Origin: Thermoleophilia bacterium | GTDB lineage: Bacteria; Actinomycetota; Thermoleophilia; Miltoncostaeales; Miltoncostaeaceae | Length of the DNA stretch: 6,223 nucleotides | Reading direction: 5' to 3' | NCBI GenBank assembly: GCA_016463385.1 | Contig: JAEMRL010000155.1 | Location: 1-6,223, forward strand | Shown here: piece by piece, positions 1 to 6,223 of the stretch | Position numbering within the stretch: position 1 is the first letter of the stretch | How the letters are laid out: the number at the start of each line of letters is the position of its first letter | Notes under the pieces: generated by a model | What the model saw: the letters and a program-made list of their open reading frames with translations, nothing else | What the model was told of the DNA's origin: nothing | Database searches by the model: none | Program-made: the position numbers and the translations under genes

Positions 1-431
1 TCGGGGGCCCCGGGCCACCAGAGCACGGTGGGCAGGTCCGGCCGCAGCAGCGGCTGCACCGCGCTCGCGTCGCCGGCGCGCCGGTCGCCGTGGAGCGAGA
101 GCACCACCAGCTCGACGCCCACGCTCACCCGGCCGCCGCTCAGGCGGCAGCTGGTGCTCACGGTGGCGTCGATGCCCTCGCCGCCGCGCGGCTCGACGAC
201 CAGCACGGCGCGCGCCGGCTGGTGGCCGGCGAGGCCGTGCACCAGGGCGGTCATCGGCGCGACGTCCTCCTCGCCTGGCACGTGGGCCACCAGGTTGAGG
301 ATGCCGGCCAGGTTCAGGGGCGCGCCACCGTCGGGCGGGCGCCGCTGCTCGGCCAGCCGGTCCAGCACCTCGGCGATGGTGACGCCGACGCCGTCCCAGG
401 GCGCGACCGGGGCTTCGACGGCGGTGCTCAC
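1..431 (-). CDS. opcA: OpcA, glucose-6-phosphate dehydrogenase assembly/activator protein (partial, C-terminus off the left edge)
   Basis: OpcA is a cytoplasmic protein needed for full assembly or activity of glucose-6-phosphate dehydrogenase in actinobacteria and cyanobacteria. About 143 N-terminal residues are visible. The translation starts MSTAVEAPVAPWDGVGVT and continues through a segment resembling the family's conserved core, with NLVAHVP near residue 50 and GLAGHQPARAVLVVEP in the middle. It reaches the hallmark LPTVLWWPG, with Trp138-Trp139-Pro140 just before the window ends. The GTG start at 431 overlaps the zwf stop in a GTGA arrangement, so translation is probably coupled to zwf. 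The sequence just upstream (GGCGGCG) is only a weak ribosome binding site, which fits coupling. What is seen is the LWWP-type motif and the position directly after zwf. The function is family knowledge. There is no sign of damage in the visible part. Confidence 0.9.
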   Translation of the reverse strand, partial: MSTAVEAPVAPWDGVGVTIAEVLDRLAEQRRPPDGGAPLNLAGILNLVAHVPGEEDVAPMTALVHGLAGHQPARAVLVVEPRGGEGIDATVSTSCRLSGGRVSVGVELVVLSLHGDRRAGDASAVQPLLRPDLPTVLWWPGAP

Positions 432-1993
432 AGGCGCCGCCATTCGCGGTCGTCGCTGCTCATCAGGGCATCGGCCTCCGCGGGGCCCCACGACCCCGCC
501 TCGTAGTTCGGGTACGGGCCCGGCTCGGCCGACCACACGTCGATCAGCCCCTGCATGATCTCCCACGCGCGCTCCACCTCGTCCCAGCGGGCGAAGAGCG
601 TCGAGTCGCCGAGCAGCGCGTCCAGGAGGAGCCGCTCGTAGGCCTCGGGGGAGCTGCGCAGGAATGAGTTGCCATAGGTGAAGTCCATGCTGACGACGCG
701 CAGGTCGATCTGCGGCCCCGGGACCTTCGCGAGGAAGCTCAGGGACGCGCCCTCGTCGGGCTGGATCCGCAGGATGAGGAGGTTCGGGGCCGCGCTCTCC
801 ACCGCGGAGGTCTCGAAGGGGAGGTGGGGCGCCTGCTTGAACTGGATGGCGACCTCGGTCGCCCGCCGCGGCAGGCGCTTGCCGGTGCGCAGGTAGAAGG
901 GGGTGCCCGACCAGCGCCAGTTGTCGATCATCACGCGCATCGCCACGAAGGTGTCCGTGTTCGACTCGGGATCCACCCCCTTCTCCTCACGGTAGCCCGG
1001 CACCCGGTCGCCGGCGATCCAGCCGGGCCCGTACTGGCCGCGCACCGCGTCACGGGCCACCGAGACCGCCTCGAAGGGGGCGATCGCCCGCAGCACCTTC
1101 ACCTTCTCGTCGCGCACGTCGCGGCTCTCGAAGCGCGCCGGCGGCTCCATCGCCACGATCGAGAGCACCTGGAGCATGTGGTTCTGGACGATGTCGAGCA
1201 GCGCGCCGCTCGTGTCGTAGTAGCCGCCGCGGGTCCCGACGCCGAGCTCCTCGGAGACCGTGATCTGCACGTGGTCGACGTACCGGCGGTTCCAGATCGG
1301 CTCGAAGATCGCGTTGCCGAAGCGCAGCACGAGCAGGTTCTGGACCGTCTCCTTCCCCAGGTAGTGGTCGATCCGGTAGACCTGCCGCTCGCGGAACACC
1401 GACCCGAGCCGGGTGTTGAGGGCGCGCGCCGACGCGAGGTCGTGGCCGAACGGCTTCTCGACCACCAGGCGGGCGAACCGCTCCGTGCCGTCGCCCTCGT
1501 CGGCGAGCCCGACGGCACCGATGCTCTCGGCGATCACCGGGAAGAACTCCGGGGAGGTCGCGAGGTAGAAGAGGCGGTTGCCGCGCGTCCCGCGGCGCTC
1601 GTCCTCCTCCTCGATCATCGCCCGTAGTCGCTCGAAGCCGCGCCGGTCGTCGAACGGCGCCGACAGGTAGCGCAGGCGGCCGGCGAAGCCCTCCCAGACG
1701 TCCTCGTCGATGGGGAAGCGGCCGTGGGCCTCGACGCCGGCCCGCAGGTGGGCGCGGAACTCCTCGTCCGGGATGTCCCGCCGGGCGACGCCGATGATCG
1801 CCGTCTCCGGAGGCAGCAGCTGCTGCGTGGCGAGGTTGTAGAGCCCCGGGACCAGCTTTCGCTGGGTCAGGTCGCCCGTCGCCCCGAAGATCACGATCAC
1901 CGCCGGCGGCGCGGCGCGCGTGAGGCGCACGTCCGCCTCCGCGGCGACCGTGGCGGTGCCCTCGGGTCCCGCCATCGTCCCGGTGCCGGACAT
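428..1993 (-). CDS. zwf: Glucose-6-phosphate 1-dehydrogenase
   Basis: This enzyme oxidises glucose-6-phosphate to 6-phosphogluconolactone, producing NADPH at the entry of the oxidative pentose phosphate pathway. The product is 521 residues, a usual length. The Rossmann nucleotide-binding motif FGATGDLTQRK is at residues 36-46. Arg71, 34 residues after Gly37, matches the Leuconostoc arginine that contacts the NADP 2'-phosphate, so NADP+ use is likely. The active-site signature RIDHYLGKE is at 207-215. His272 in the QNH segment lies 63 residues after Asp209, exactly the Leuconostoc Asp177-His240 spacing, so it should be the catalytic base. A PFYLRTGKRL substrate-binding segment follows. I chose the ATG at 1993, 37 bp after the tkt stop, with an AGG at fair spacing. 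The frame is open up to a possible start at 2059 inside tkt, and Met7 (1975) is another candidate. It overlaps opcA by 4 bp. Confidence 0.97.
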   Translation of the reverse strand: MSGTGTMAGPEGTATVAAEADVRLTRAAPPAVIVIFGATGDLTQRKLVPGLYNLATQQLLPPETAIIGVARRDIPDEEFRAHLRAGVEAHGRFPIDEDVWEGFAGRLRYLSAPFDDRRGFERLRAMIEEEDERRGTRGNRLFYLATSPEFFPVIAESIGAVGLADEGDGTERFARLVVEKPFGHDLASARALNTRLGSVFRERQVYRIDHYLGKETVQNLLVLRFGNAIFEPIWNRRYVDHVQITVSEELGVGTRGGYYDTSGALLDIVQNHMLQVLSIVAMEPPARFESRDVRDEKVKVLRAIAPFEAVSVARDAVRGQYGPGWIAGDRVPGYREEKGVDPESNTDTFVAMRVMIDNWRWSGTPFYLRTGKRLPRRATEVAIQFKQAPHLPFETSAVESAAPNLLILRIQPDEGASLSFLAKVPGPQIDLRVVSMDFTYGNSFLRSSPEAYERLLLDALLGDSTLFARWDEVERAWEIMQGLIDVWSAEPGPYPNYEAGSWGPAEADALMSSDDREWRRL

Positions 1994-2030
1994 CAGGCGC
2001 CTATTCTCACCGTCATGTCGAGGCTGAGGG

Positions 2031-4022
2031 TTACGACCTTTCCCCCTGCACCTGAGCACGTGCCGCCGCCGCGACGGCCTCGGGCGTGATGCCGACCTCC
2101 GCCATCGCCTCGGCGGCGGGCGCCGAGAGCCCGAAGCGGTCCACGGCCACGATCGCGCCGTCCAGCCCGGTCCACTCGGCCCATCCGAAGGGGCTCGCGG
2201 CCTCCACGGCGACCCGGGCGGTCCGCGCGCGCGGCAGCACCTGCTCGCGGTAGGCGGCGTCCTGCGCCCGGAAGAGCTCGAACGAGGGCATGCTGACCAC
2301 GCGGGCCGAGATCCCCTCGCCCGCGAGGATCTCGCGCGCCGCCATCGCGGTGCCGACCTCGGAGCCCGTCCCGATCAGGATGCAGTCGTCGCCGTCGGCG
2401 AGGACGTAGGCGCCCCGCTCGACCGCGGGGGTGCCCTCCAGGGTCTCGAGGCCCTGGCGGCTCAGCACGAGCACGGTGGGGGCGCCGGTGCGGGCGATGG
2501 CGATGCGCCACGCCTCGGTCGCCTCGGTCGCGTCGGCCGGCCGGATCGTCACCAGGTCCGGGATCGCCCGCAGCGCGGCGAGGTGCTCGACGGGCTGGTG
2601 GGTCGGCCCGTCCTCCCCGAGGGCGATCGAGTCGTGGGTGAAGACGAAGATCGAGGGCAGGCGCATCAGCGCGGCCAGGCGGATCGTGTTCTTCATGTAG
2701 TCCGAGAAGGTGAAGAACGTCGAGCAGACCGGCCGCAGGCCGGCGTGGGCGGCGATGCCGTTGGTGATCGCGCCCATCGCGTGCTCGCGGACGCCGTAGT
2801 AGAGGTTCCGCCCCGAGAAGTCGTCGCGGGTGACCGTGCCGAGCCCCTTGAGGTCGGTGCTGGTCGACGAGGAGAGGTCGGCGGACCCCTGGATCAGTTC
2901 CGGCACCACGGCCGCGAAGGCGTTGAGGGCCTTGCCCGCCGACGCGCGGGTCGCGACCGACTCGCCCGCGGTGAACGTCGGGGCCGCCGACTCCCAGCCC
3001 TCCGGCAGGCGCCCCTCGCCGACCCGGGCGAGCTCGGCGGCCTCGGCCGGGAACGCCTCGGCGTACGCCGCGACGCGCGCCTCCCACTCGGCCTGCAGCC
3101 CCCGGCCCCGCTCGACGAGCTCCGGCGCCCAGCGGGCGACCTCGTCGGGCACCAGGAACTGCGCGTCCTCGGGCCATCCGTAGGCGCGCTTCGTCGCCGC
3201 GACCTCGTCGGGCCCGAGAGGCGATCCGTGGGCACTCGAGGTGTCCTGCTTGTTGGGCGAGCCGAAGCCGATGTGCGTGCGGCAGGCGATCAGGGTCGGG
3301 CGTCCGTCGGGGACGCTCGCCTCGCTCATGGCCGCGTCGATGGCCGCGGCGTCGTTGCCGTCCTCCACCCGGATCACCCGCCATCCGTAGGCGGCGAAGC
3401 GGGCCGGCACGTCCTCGCCGAACGACAGCGTCGTCGGGCCGTCGAGGCTGATGTGGTTGTCGTCCCAGATCCCGATCAGCTTCTCGAGGCCGAGGAACCC
3501 GGCGATCGACGCCGCCTCGTGGGAGATGCCCTCCATCAGGTCGCCGTCGGAGCAGATGAACCAGGTCCGGTGGTCCACCACCGTGTGACCGGGGCGGTTG
3601 TAGCGGGCGGCGAGCATCGCCTCGGCGAGCGCGAAGCCGACGGCGTTCGCGAAGCCCTGCCCGAGGGGGCCGGTCGTGATCTCCACGCCCGGGGTGTCAC
3701 CGCGCTCCGGGTGTCCCGGGGTCTCCGAGTGCAGCTGGCGGAACGCCTTGAGCTGCTCCATCGGGAGGTCGTAGCCGGTGAGGTGCAGCAGCGGGTAGAG
3801 CAGCATCGAGGCGTGTCCGGCCGAGAGCACGAAGCGGTCGCGGTCGGGCCACTCGGGGTCGGCCGGCGAGTGCTTCAGGTGTCGTGAGAAGAGCGTCCAT
3901 CCGACCGGCGCGAGGCCCATCGGCGCTCCCGGGTGGCCGCTGTTGGCCGCCTGGACCCCGTCGATGGCCAGGGTCCGGACCGTGGTGATCGCCAGCTCGG
4001 GCGAGGCGAGCGTTGTCGACAC
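2031..4022 (-). CDS. tkt: Transketolase
   Basis: Transketolase is a thiamine diphosphate enzyme that moves two-carbon ketol units between sugar phosphates, linking the pentose phosphate pathway to glycolysis and ribose-5-phosphate supply. The 663 residues match the usual full length. N-terminal pyrophosphate domain: ANSGHPGAPMG with His30, His70 in SAGHAS, His104, GPLGQG at 118-123, and the metal/cofactor motif with Asp159 and Asn189. Pyrimidine domain: catalytic Glu413 in GVREHAMG, followed by GEDGPTHQPVE with His475. The C-terminal domain is intact. All these residues sit 2-4 positions from their E. coli TktA equivalents, so it should be active. The GTG start at 4022 is set by a strong AAGGAG ribosome binding site 5 nt upstream that overlaps the stop of the guaB-like gene. 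It is 9 bp from that gene and 37 bp from zwf. No transaldolase gene lies between tkt and zwf. Confidence 0.97.
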   Translation of the reverse strand: MSTTLASPELAITTVRTLAIDGVQAANSGHPGAPMGLAPVGWTLFSRHLKHSPADPEWPDRDRFVLSAGHASMLLYPLLHLTGYDLPMEQLKAFRQLHSETPGHPERGDTPGVEITTGPLGQGFANAVGFALAEAMLAARYNRPGHTVVDHRTWFICSDGDLMEGISHEAASIAGFLGLEKLIGIWDDNHISLDGPTTLSFGEDVPARFAAYGWRVIRVEDGNDAAAIDAAMSEASVPDGRPTLIACRTHIGFGSPNKQDTSSAHGSPLGPDEVAATKRAYGWPEDAQFLVPDEVARWAPELVERGRGLQAEWEARVAAYAEAFPAEAAELARVGEGRLPEGWESAAPTFTAGESVATRASAGKALNAFAAVVPELIQGSADLSSSTSTDLKGLGTVTRDDFSGRNLYYGVREHAMGAITNGIAAHAGLRPVCSTFFTFSDYMKNTIRLAALMRLPSIFVFTHDSIALGEDGPTHQPVEHLAALRAIPDLVTIRPADATEATEAWRIAIARTGAPTVLVLSRQGLETLEGTPAVERGAYVLADGDDCILIGTGSEVGTAMAAREILAGEGISARVVSMPSFELFRAQDAAYREQVLPRARTARVAVEAASPFGWAEWTGLDGAIVAVDRFGLSAPAAEAMAEVGITPEAVAAAARAQVQGERS

Positions 4023-4027
4023 GGATG

Positions 4028-4033
4028 CTCCTT
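4028..4033 (-). promoter_or_regulatory. Ribosome binding site of tkt overlapping the upstream stop codon
   Basis: On the minus strand this reads AAGGAG, ending 5 nt before the GTG start of tkt. Its first two bases are part of the TAA stop of the guaB-like gene (4032-4034). The overlap suggests that ribosomes terminating on the first gene can re-initiate on tkt, and it fixes the tkt start. Confidence 0.8.
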
Positions 4034-5483
4034 AGTAGCTGACGTCGTGCGGATGGCTCTCGCGCAGACCGCCGGGGGTGATCCTCACGAAGCTGGCGTT
4101 GCGGTGGAACTCGGGGATGGTACGGGCGTCGGAGTAGCTCATGCCGGATCTCAGCCCGCCCACCAGCGTGTGGACGATGGCGGCGGCCTCGTCGCGCAGC
4201 GGCACGACGGCCTCGACGCCCTCGGCGACCACGGGCGTGAACTCGGTGGCGTCCTCGTCCTCGCCGCCGTTCTCGACGGCGCGCCGCGCCGCCGCCGCGG
4301 CGCTCGAGGCCATCCCGCGGAACACCTTCACGCGCGTCCCGTTGCGCATGACGACCACGCCCGGGCTCTCGGGCGTGCCGGCCAGCAGGTTGCCGACCAT
4401 CACGGTCTCGGCGCCGCCGGCGATGGCCTTGGCGACGTCGCCGCCGAACCGGATGCCGCCGTCGGCGATCACCGGCACGTCGAGGAGCGCGCAGGCCTGC
4501 GCGCACTGCATCACGGCGGTCAGCTGCGGCACCCCGACGCCGGCCACCACCCGCGTCGTGCACACCGACCCGGGGCCGACGCCGACCTTGACCCCGTTGG
4601 CGCCGGCCTCGGCCAGCTCCCGTGCGCCCTCCGGGGTGGCGACGTTGCCGGCGATGATGTCCGTGCCGTCGCCGAGCGCCTCGCGCACGAGACCCACGGC
4701 CCGCACGCTGTGATCGGCGTGGCCGTGGGCGATGTCGAGCACCACCACGTCGGCGCCCGCCTCCTGCAGGGCCCGCGCCCGCTCGAGGAAGTCGCCGCGC
4801 ACCCCGATGGCCGCCCCGACGGCCAGGCGCCCGCGGTCGTCCTTGGTCGCCTCCGGCCGCTCCGCGCGCTGCAGCAGGTCGCGCAGGGTGATCAGGCCCA
4901 CCAGGCGGTCCCCGTCGCCCACCAGGGGCAGCTTCTCCACCCGGCCGTCGCGCAGCAGGCGCCCCGCCTGGTCGCTGGTGGTGTCGGGCCCGCCGGTCAC
5001 CAGGCGCTCGCGAGGCGTCATCAGATCGCCGACCGGGATCAGCGGGTCGGTCTGCAGCATCACGTCGCGCCGGGTCAGGATGCCGGCGAGCGCCCCGTCG
5101 GGGTGGACCACGACCAGGCTCGTGACGCCGAGGCGGTTCATCTCGGCGCGCGCGTCGGCGAGCCGCGCGCCCGGCGCGATGGTGTGCGGGTCGGGGATCA
5201 CGAGCGCCTCGGCGCGCTTCACGCGCGCCACCTCGGCGACCTGCTGCTCGACGGTCAGGAAGCGGTGCACGATGCCGATGCCGCCGGCCCGTGCCATCGC
5301 GATCGCCATCGGCGCCTCGGTGACCGTGTCCATGTTCGCCGAGACGACCGGGACGGCCAGGCGCAGGCGGGTCGTCAGCCGGGTGGACACGTCGACGTCG
5401 GACCGCGAGCCGATGCCGCTGCGGCGCGGAGACAGGAGGACGTCGTCGTACGACAGGGCGAGCGGGATGCCGGCCGAGTTCAC
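4032..5483 (-). CDS. guaB: IMP dehydrogenase / GMP reductase family protein with CBS domain pair
   Basis: The family either oxidises IMP to XMP with NAD+ (IMP dehydrogenase) or reduces GMP to IMP with NADPH (GMP reductase). The product is 483 residues. It opens with LSYDDVLLSPR (10-20). Two CBS domains, the usual adenine/guanine nucleotide sensors, are inserted at about 94-205. The catalytic loop VKVGVGPGSVCTTR carries the covalent-intermediate Cys308, and DGGIRFGGDVAKA follows. The C-terminus ends SHPHDVSY, as in IMP dehydrogenases. Other parts look reductase-like: SANMDTV with Asn50, AVMQCAQA after the loop, and GMASS at 390-394 instead of GMGSL. The Arg-Tyr dyad expected in the flap is absent; residues 404-414 are mostly acidic. 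Most annotation pipelines would call it GuaB, but a CBS-type GMP reductase like mycobacterial GuaB1 is possible. The GTG start at 5483 is supported by the homology start and by a -10 box 6 nt upstream. It is the first gene of the operon. Confidence 0.85.
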   Translation of the reverse strand: MNSAGIPLALSYDDVLLSPRRSGIGSRSDVDVSTRLTTRLRLAVPVVSANMDTVTEAPMAIAMARAGGIGIVHRFLTVEQQVAEVARVKRAEALVIPDPHTIAPGARLADARAEMNRLGVTSLVVVHPDGALAGILTRRDVMLQTDPLIPVGDLMTPRERLVTGGPDTTSDQAGRLLRDGRVEKLPLVGDGDRLVGLITLRDLLQRAERPEATKDDRGRLAVGAAIGVRGDFLERARALQEAGADVVVLDIAHGHADHSVRAVGLVREALGDGTDIIAGNVATPEGARELAEAGANGVKVGVGPGSVCTTRVVAGVGVPQLTAVMQCAQACALLDVPVIADGGIRFGGDVAKAIAGGAETVMVGNLLAGTPESPGVVVMRNGTRVKVFRGMASSAAAAARRAVENGGEDEDATEFTPVVAEGVEAVVPLRDEAAAIVHTLVGGLRSGMSYSDARTIPEFHRNASFVRITPGGLRESHPHDVSY

Positions 5484-5489
5484 CCGCCG

Positions 5490-5516
5490 ACAATAGCCCA
5501 CCACCGCCCCGGTCCG
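5490..5516 (-). promoter_or_regulatory. Promoter of the guaB-tkt-zwf-opcA operon, probably leaderless
   Basis: On the minus strand TATTGT (5495 down to 5490) fits the actinobacterial -10 pattern TANNNT. It ends 6 nt before the GTG start at 5483, so transcription would begin at or next to the start codon. No convincing ribosome binding site precedes that GTG (only GGCGG touching it), as expected for a leaderless mRNA. A weak -35 candidate, CGGACC at 5516-5511, shares only GAC with TTGACA and leaves a short 15 bp spacer. This is a prediction from pattern and spacing only. Confidence 0.5.
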
Positions 5517-5541
5517 ACGTATCGTGGCGGTGAAGTACGAT
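5514..5541 (+). promoter_or_regulatory. Promoter of the lipoprotein genes, probably leaderless
   Basis: TACGAT at 5536-5541 is a good TANNNT -10 box. It ends 6 nt before the ATG at 5548, placing the transcription start at the ATG itself, with no room for a ribosome binding site. A weak -35 candidate, CCGACG at 5514-5519, leaves a 16 bp spacer. It overlaps the -35 region of the divergent operon promoter, so the two may share regulation or compete. Confidence 0.5.
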
Positions 5542-5547
5542 CGCCCG

Positions 5548-5994
5548 ATGGCGCCCCGTCTGTCCGTCGCGATCGCAGCCGGTGCCCTCGTGTGCGCCTC
5601 CCTCGCCGGCTGCGGCGACACCGCGCCCGAGCCGGCCCCCGTGGCCCCCTCCGCCTACATCGACGCCGTGCAGGATCTGCTCGATCCCCCCGGCCGCCTC
5701 GCCTCGCTCGTGTCGGAGGCGACCGACGACACGCCGGGCCCCGCGGCCTCCCGCGCCCGTCTGCGCGGGCTCGTCGCGCGTGCCCGCGACCAGCTTGCCG
5801 GGTTCCGGGCCCTGCGGATCGAGGACGCGGGGCTGCGCCGCCAGCGCGACCGCCTGGCCGGTGCCTACGCGCGCCTGATCCCGCGCATGCAGACCACCGC
5901 CGACGCCCTCGCCGCCGGCGACCCGGGCGCGGTGCCCGCGGCGGCCGGGCCGTTCCTCGACTCCCTCCGGGAACTGCCATCCGCCGCCTCCTGA
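5548..5994 (+). CDS. Small putative secreted lipoprotein, function unknown
   Basis: The product is 148 residues and I do not recognise its family. The N-terminus is a lipoprotein signal peptide: Arg4, a hydrophobic stretch at 5-18, and the lipobox L19-A20-G21-C22, so Cys22 should be lipidated and the protein anchored on the outer face of the membrane. A short Pro/Ala/Glu-rich linker (24-34) is followed by PSAYIDAVQDLL and then long, Arg/Leu/Ala-rich stretches (about 65-130) that look helical and could form a coiled coil or helical bundle. There are no cysteines after Cys22 and no catalytic motif is visible. The ATG at 5548 was chosen because the signal peptide begins there and a -10 box sits 6 nt upstream; an in-frame GTG at 5524 would lie upstream of that box. 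It is divergent from the metabolic operon and overlaps the next lipoprotein gene. Confidence 0.8.
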   Translation: MAPRLSVAIAAGALVCASLAGCGDTAPEPAPVAPSAYIDAVQDLLDPPGRLASLVSEATDDTPGPAASRARLRGLVARARDQLAGFRALRIEDAGLRRQRDRLAGAYARLIPRMQTTADALAAGDPGAVPAAAGPFLDSLRELPSAAS

Positions 5995-6223
5995 TCCTCG
6001 GGCTCGCGGTCCTCGCCGTCCTCGCGGCCGCCGGCTGCGGCGAGGGCTCGCTCGACGCCTCCACGACGCCGCTCTCCGACGGCGCCCGGGTCTCGCCGCA
6101 GCGCTACCTCGCCGACAGCTCCGCCGCCGTGGCGGCGGTGAACGACTTCTCCGAGGCCCTCGCCGAGCTGGCGCCCACGCCGCGTCGCCCGGCCCTGCTC
6201 GCCACGGCGCCCCGCCTCGAGGA
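5979..6223 (+). CDS. Second putative lipoprotein, partial (right end off window), unusual start codon
   Basis: An open frame runs to the right edge with about 81 residues visible. If initiation is at ATC 5979, the protein begins MRRLLILGLAVLAVLAAAGC: two arginines, a hydrophobic core and the lipobox A17-A18-G19-C20, a textbook lipoprotein signal. Then come a polar linker and SPQRYLADSSAAVAAVNDF, a helical segment resembling residues 34-50 of the preceding lipoprotein, so the two look like diverged tandem copies. Function is unknown. No ATG, GTG or TTG occurs in this frame between 5887 and the signal sequence. ATC at 5979 has GGGAA 5 nt upstream. CTG at 5991, overlapping the previous TGA, is the other option but would lose the arginines. 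A base error changing ATG to ATC is also possible. The start overlaps the upstream gene by 16 nt, so translation is probably coupled. Confidence 0.65.
   Translation, partial: MRRLLILGLAVLAVLAAAGCGEGSLDASTTPLSDGARVSPQRYLADSSAAVAAVNDFSEALAELAPTPRRPALLATAPRLE

Noticed and set aside
824..1627. Long plus-strand open frame antisense to zwf (267 codons)
   Set aside because: It lies wholly opposite the conserved zwf coding region, its product is Arg/Val/Ala-rich without motifs, and such shadow frames are expected at this GC content.
1994..2030. Possible internal promoter for zwf (TCGACA and GAGAAT on the minus strand)
   Set aside because: The TCGACA resembles a -35 box, but only 7 bp separate it from GAGAAT and nothing like a -10 box lies 16-18 bp downstream.
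3530..3560. Ser158 in place of the first Gly of the thiamine diphosphate GDG motif in transketolase
   Set aside because: SDGD-type variants occur in active transketolases, for example in mycobacteria, and the metal ligands Asp159 and Asn189 are intact.
2583..3887. 434-codon plus-strand open frame antisense to tkt
   Set aside because: It is a GC-driven shadow of transketolase: low-complexity Arg/Gly/Val-rich translation, no recognisable domain, no ribosome binding site.
3697..5493. 598-codon minus-strand open frame spanning the guaB-like/tkt junction
   Set aside because: It is in another frame of the same strand as two unmistakable genes, and its Arg/Gly/Ala-rich translation is typical of a frameshifted GC-rich shadow. 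The same applies to the 463-codon frame at 1993-3384.
5484..5621. N-terminal extension of the guaB-like gene to an in-frame ATG at 5621
   Set aside because: The extra 46 residues have no counterpart in the family, would run across the divergent promoter region and overlap the lipoprotein signal peptide; the homology begins right after GTG 5483.

Overview
The DNA is very GC-rich, densely coded and strand-organised. It carries an opcA gene next to zwf; OpcA is known mainly from Actinomycetota and Cyanobacteria. Together with GTG starts and TANNNT-type -10 boxes, this points to a high-GC actinobacterium. The sequence alone does not fix the order, and a deep-branching class is possible but unproven.

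Layout: positions 1-5483 hold four genes on the minus strand, transcribed right to left: an IMP dehydrogenase/GMP reductase family gene with CBS domains (guaB-like, 4032-5483), transketolase (tkt, 2031-4022), glucose-6-phosphate dehydrogenase (zwf, 428-1993) and the start of opcA (1-431, cut by the window edge). The junctions are tight: 9 bp, 37 bp and a 4 bp overlap, with no visible terminator, so this looks like one operon. A 64 bp spacer (5484-5547) separates it from a divergent plus-strand pair of small lipoprotein genes (5548-5994, and 5979 to beyond the right end). The two lipoproteins look like diverged tandem paralogues of unknown function.

How the genes fit together: zwf with its assembly factor OpcA feeds the oxidative pentose phosphate pathway and makes NADPH. 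Transketolase balances the non-oxidative branch and ribose-5-phosphate supply. The first gene acts on the IMP/GMP node of purine metabolism. Its sequence mixes IMP dehydrogenase and GMP reductase hallmarks and lacks the Arg-Tyr flap dyad of classical IMP dehydrogenase. If it is a GMP reductase it would consume NADPH, which would explain its place in an NADPH-producing operon.

The most notable points are the ambiguous identity of the guaB-like gene, a pair of divergent promoters that both appear to drive leaderless mRNAs, and a second lipoprotein with no ordinary start codon. No RNA genes, mobile elements, CRISPR arrays or long repeats were seen, and no stretch over 300 bases lacks a gene.
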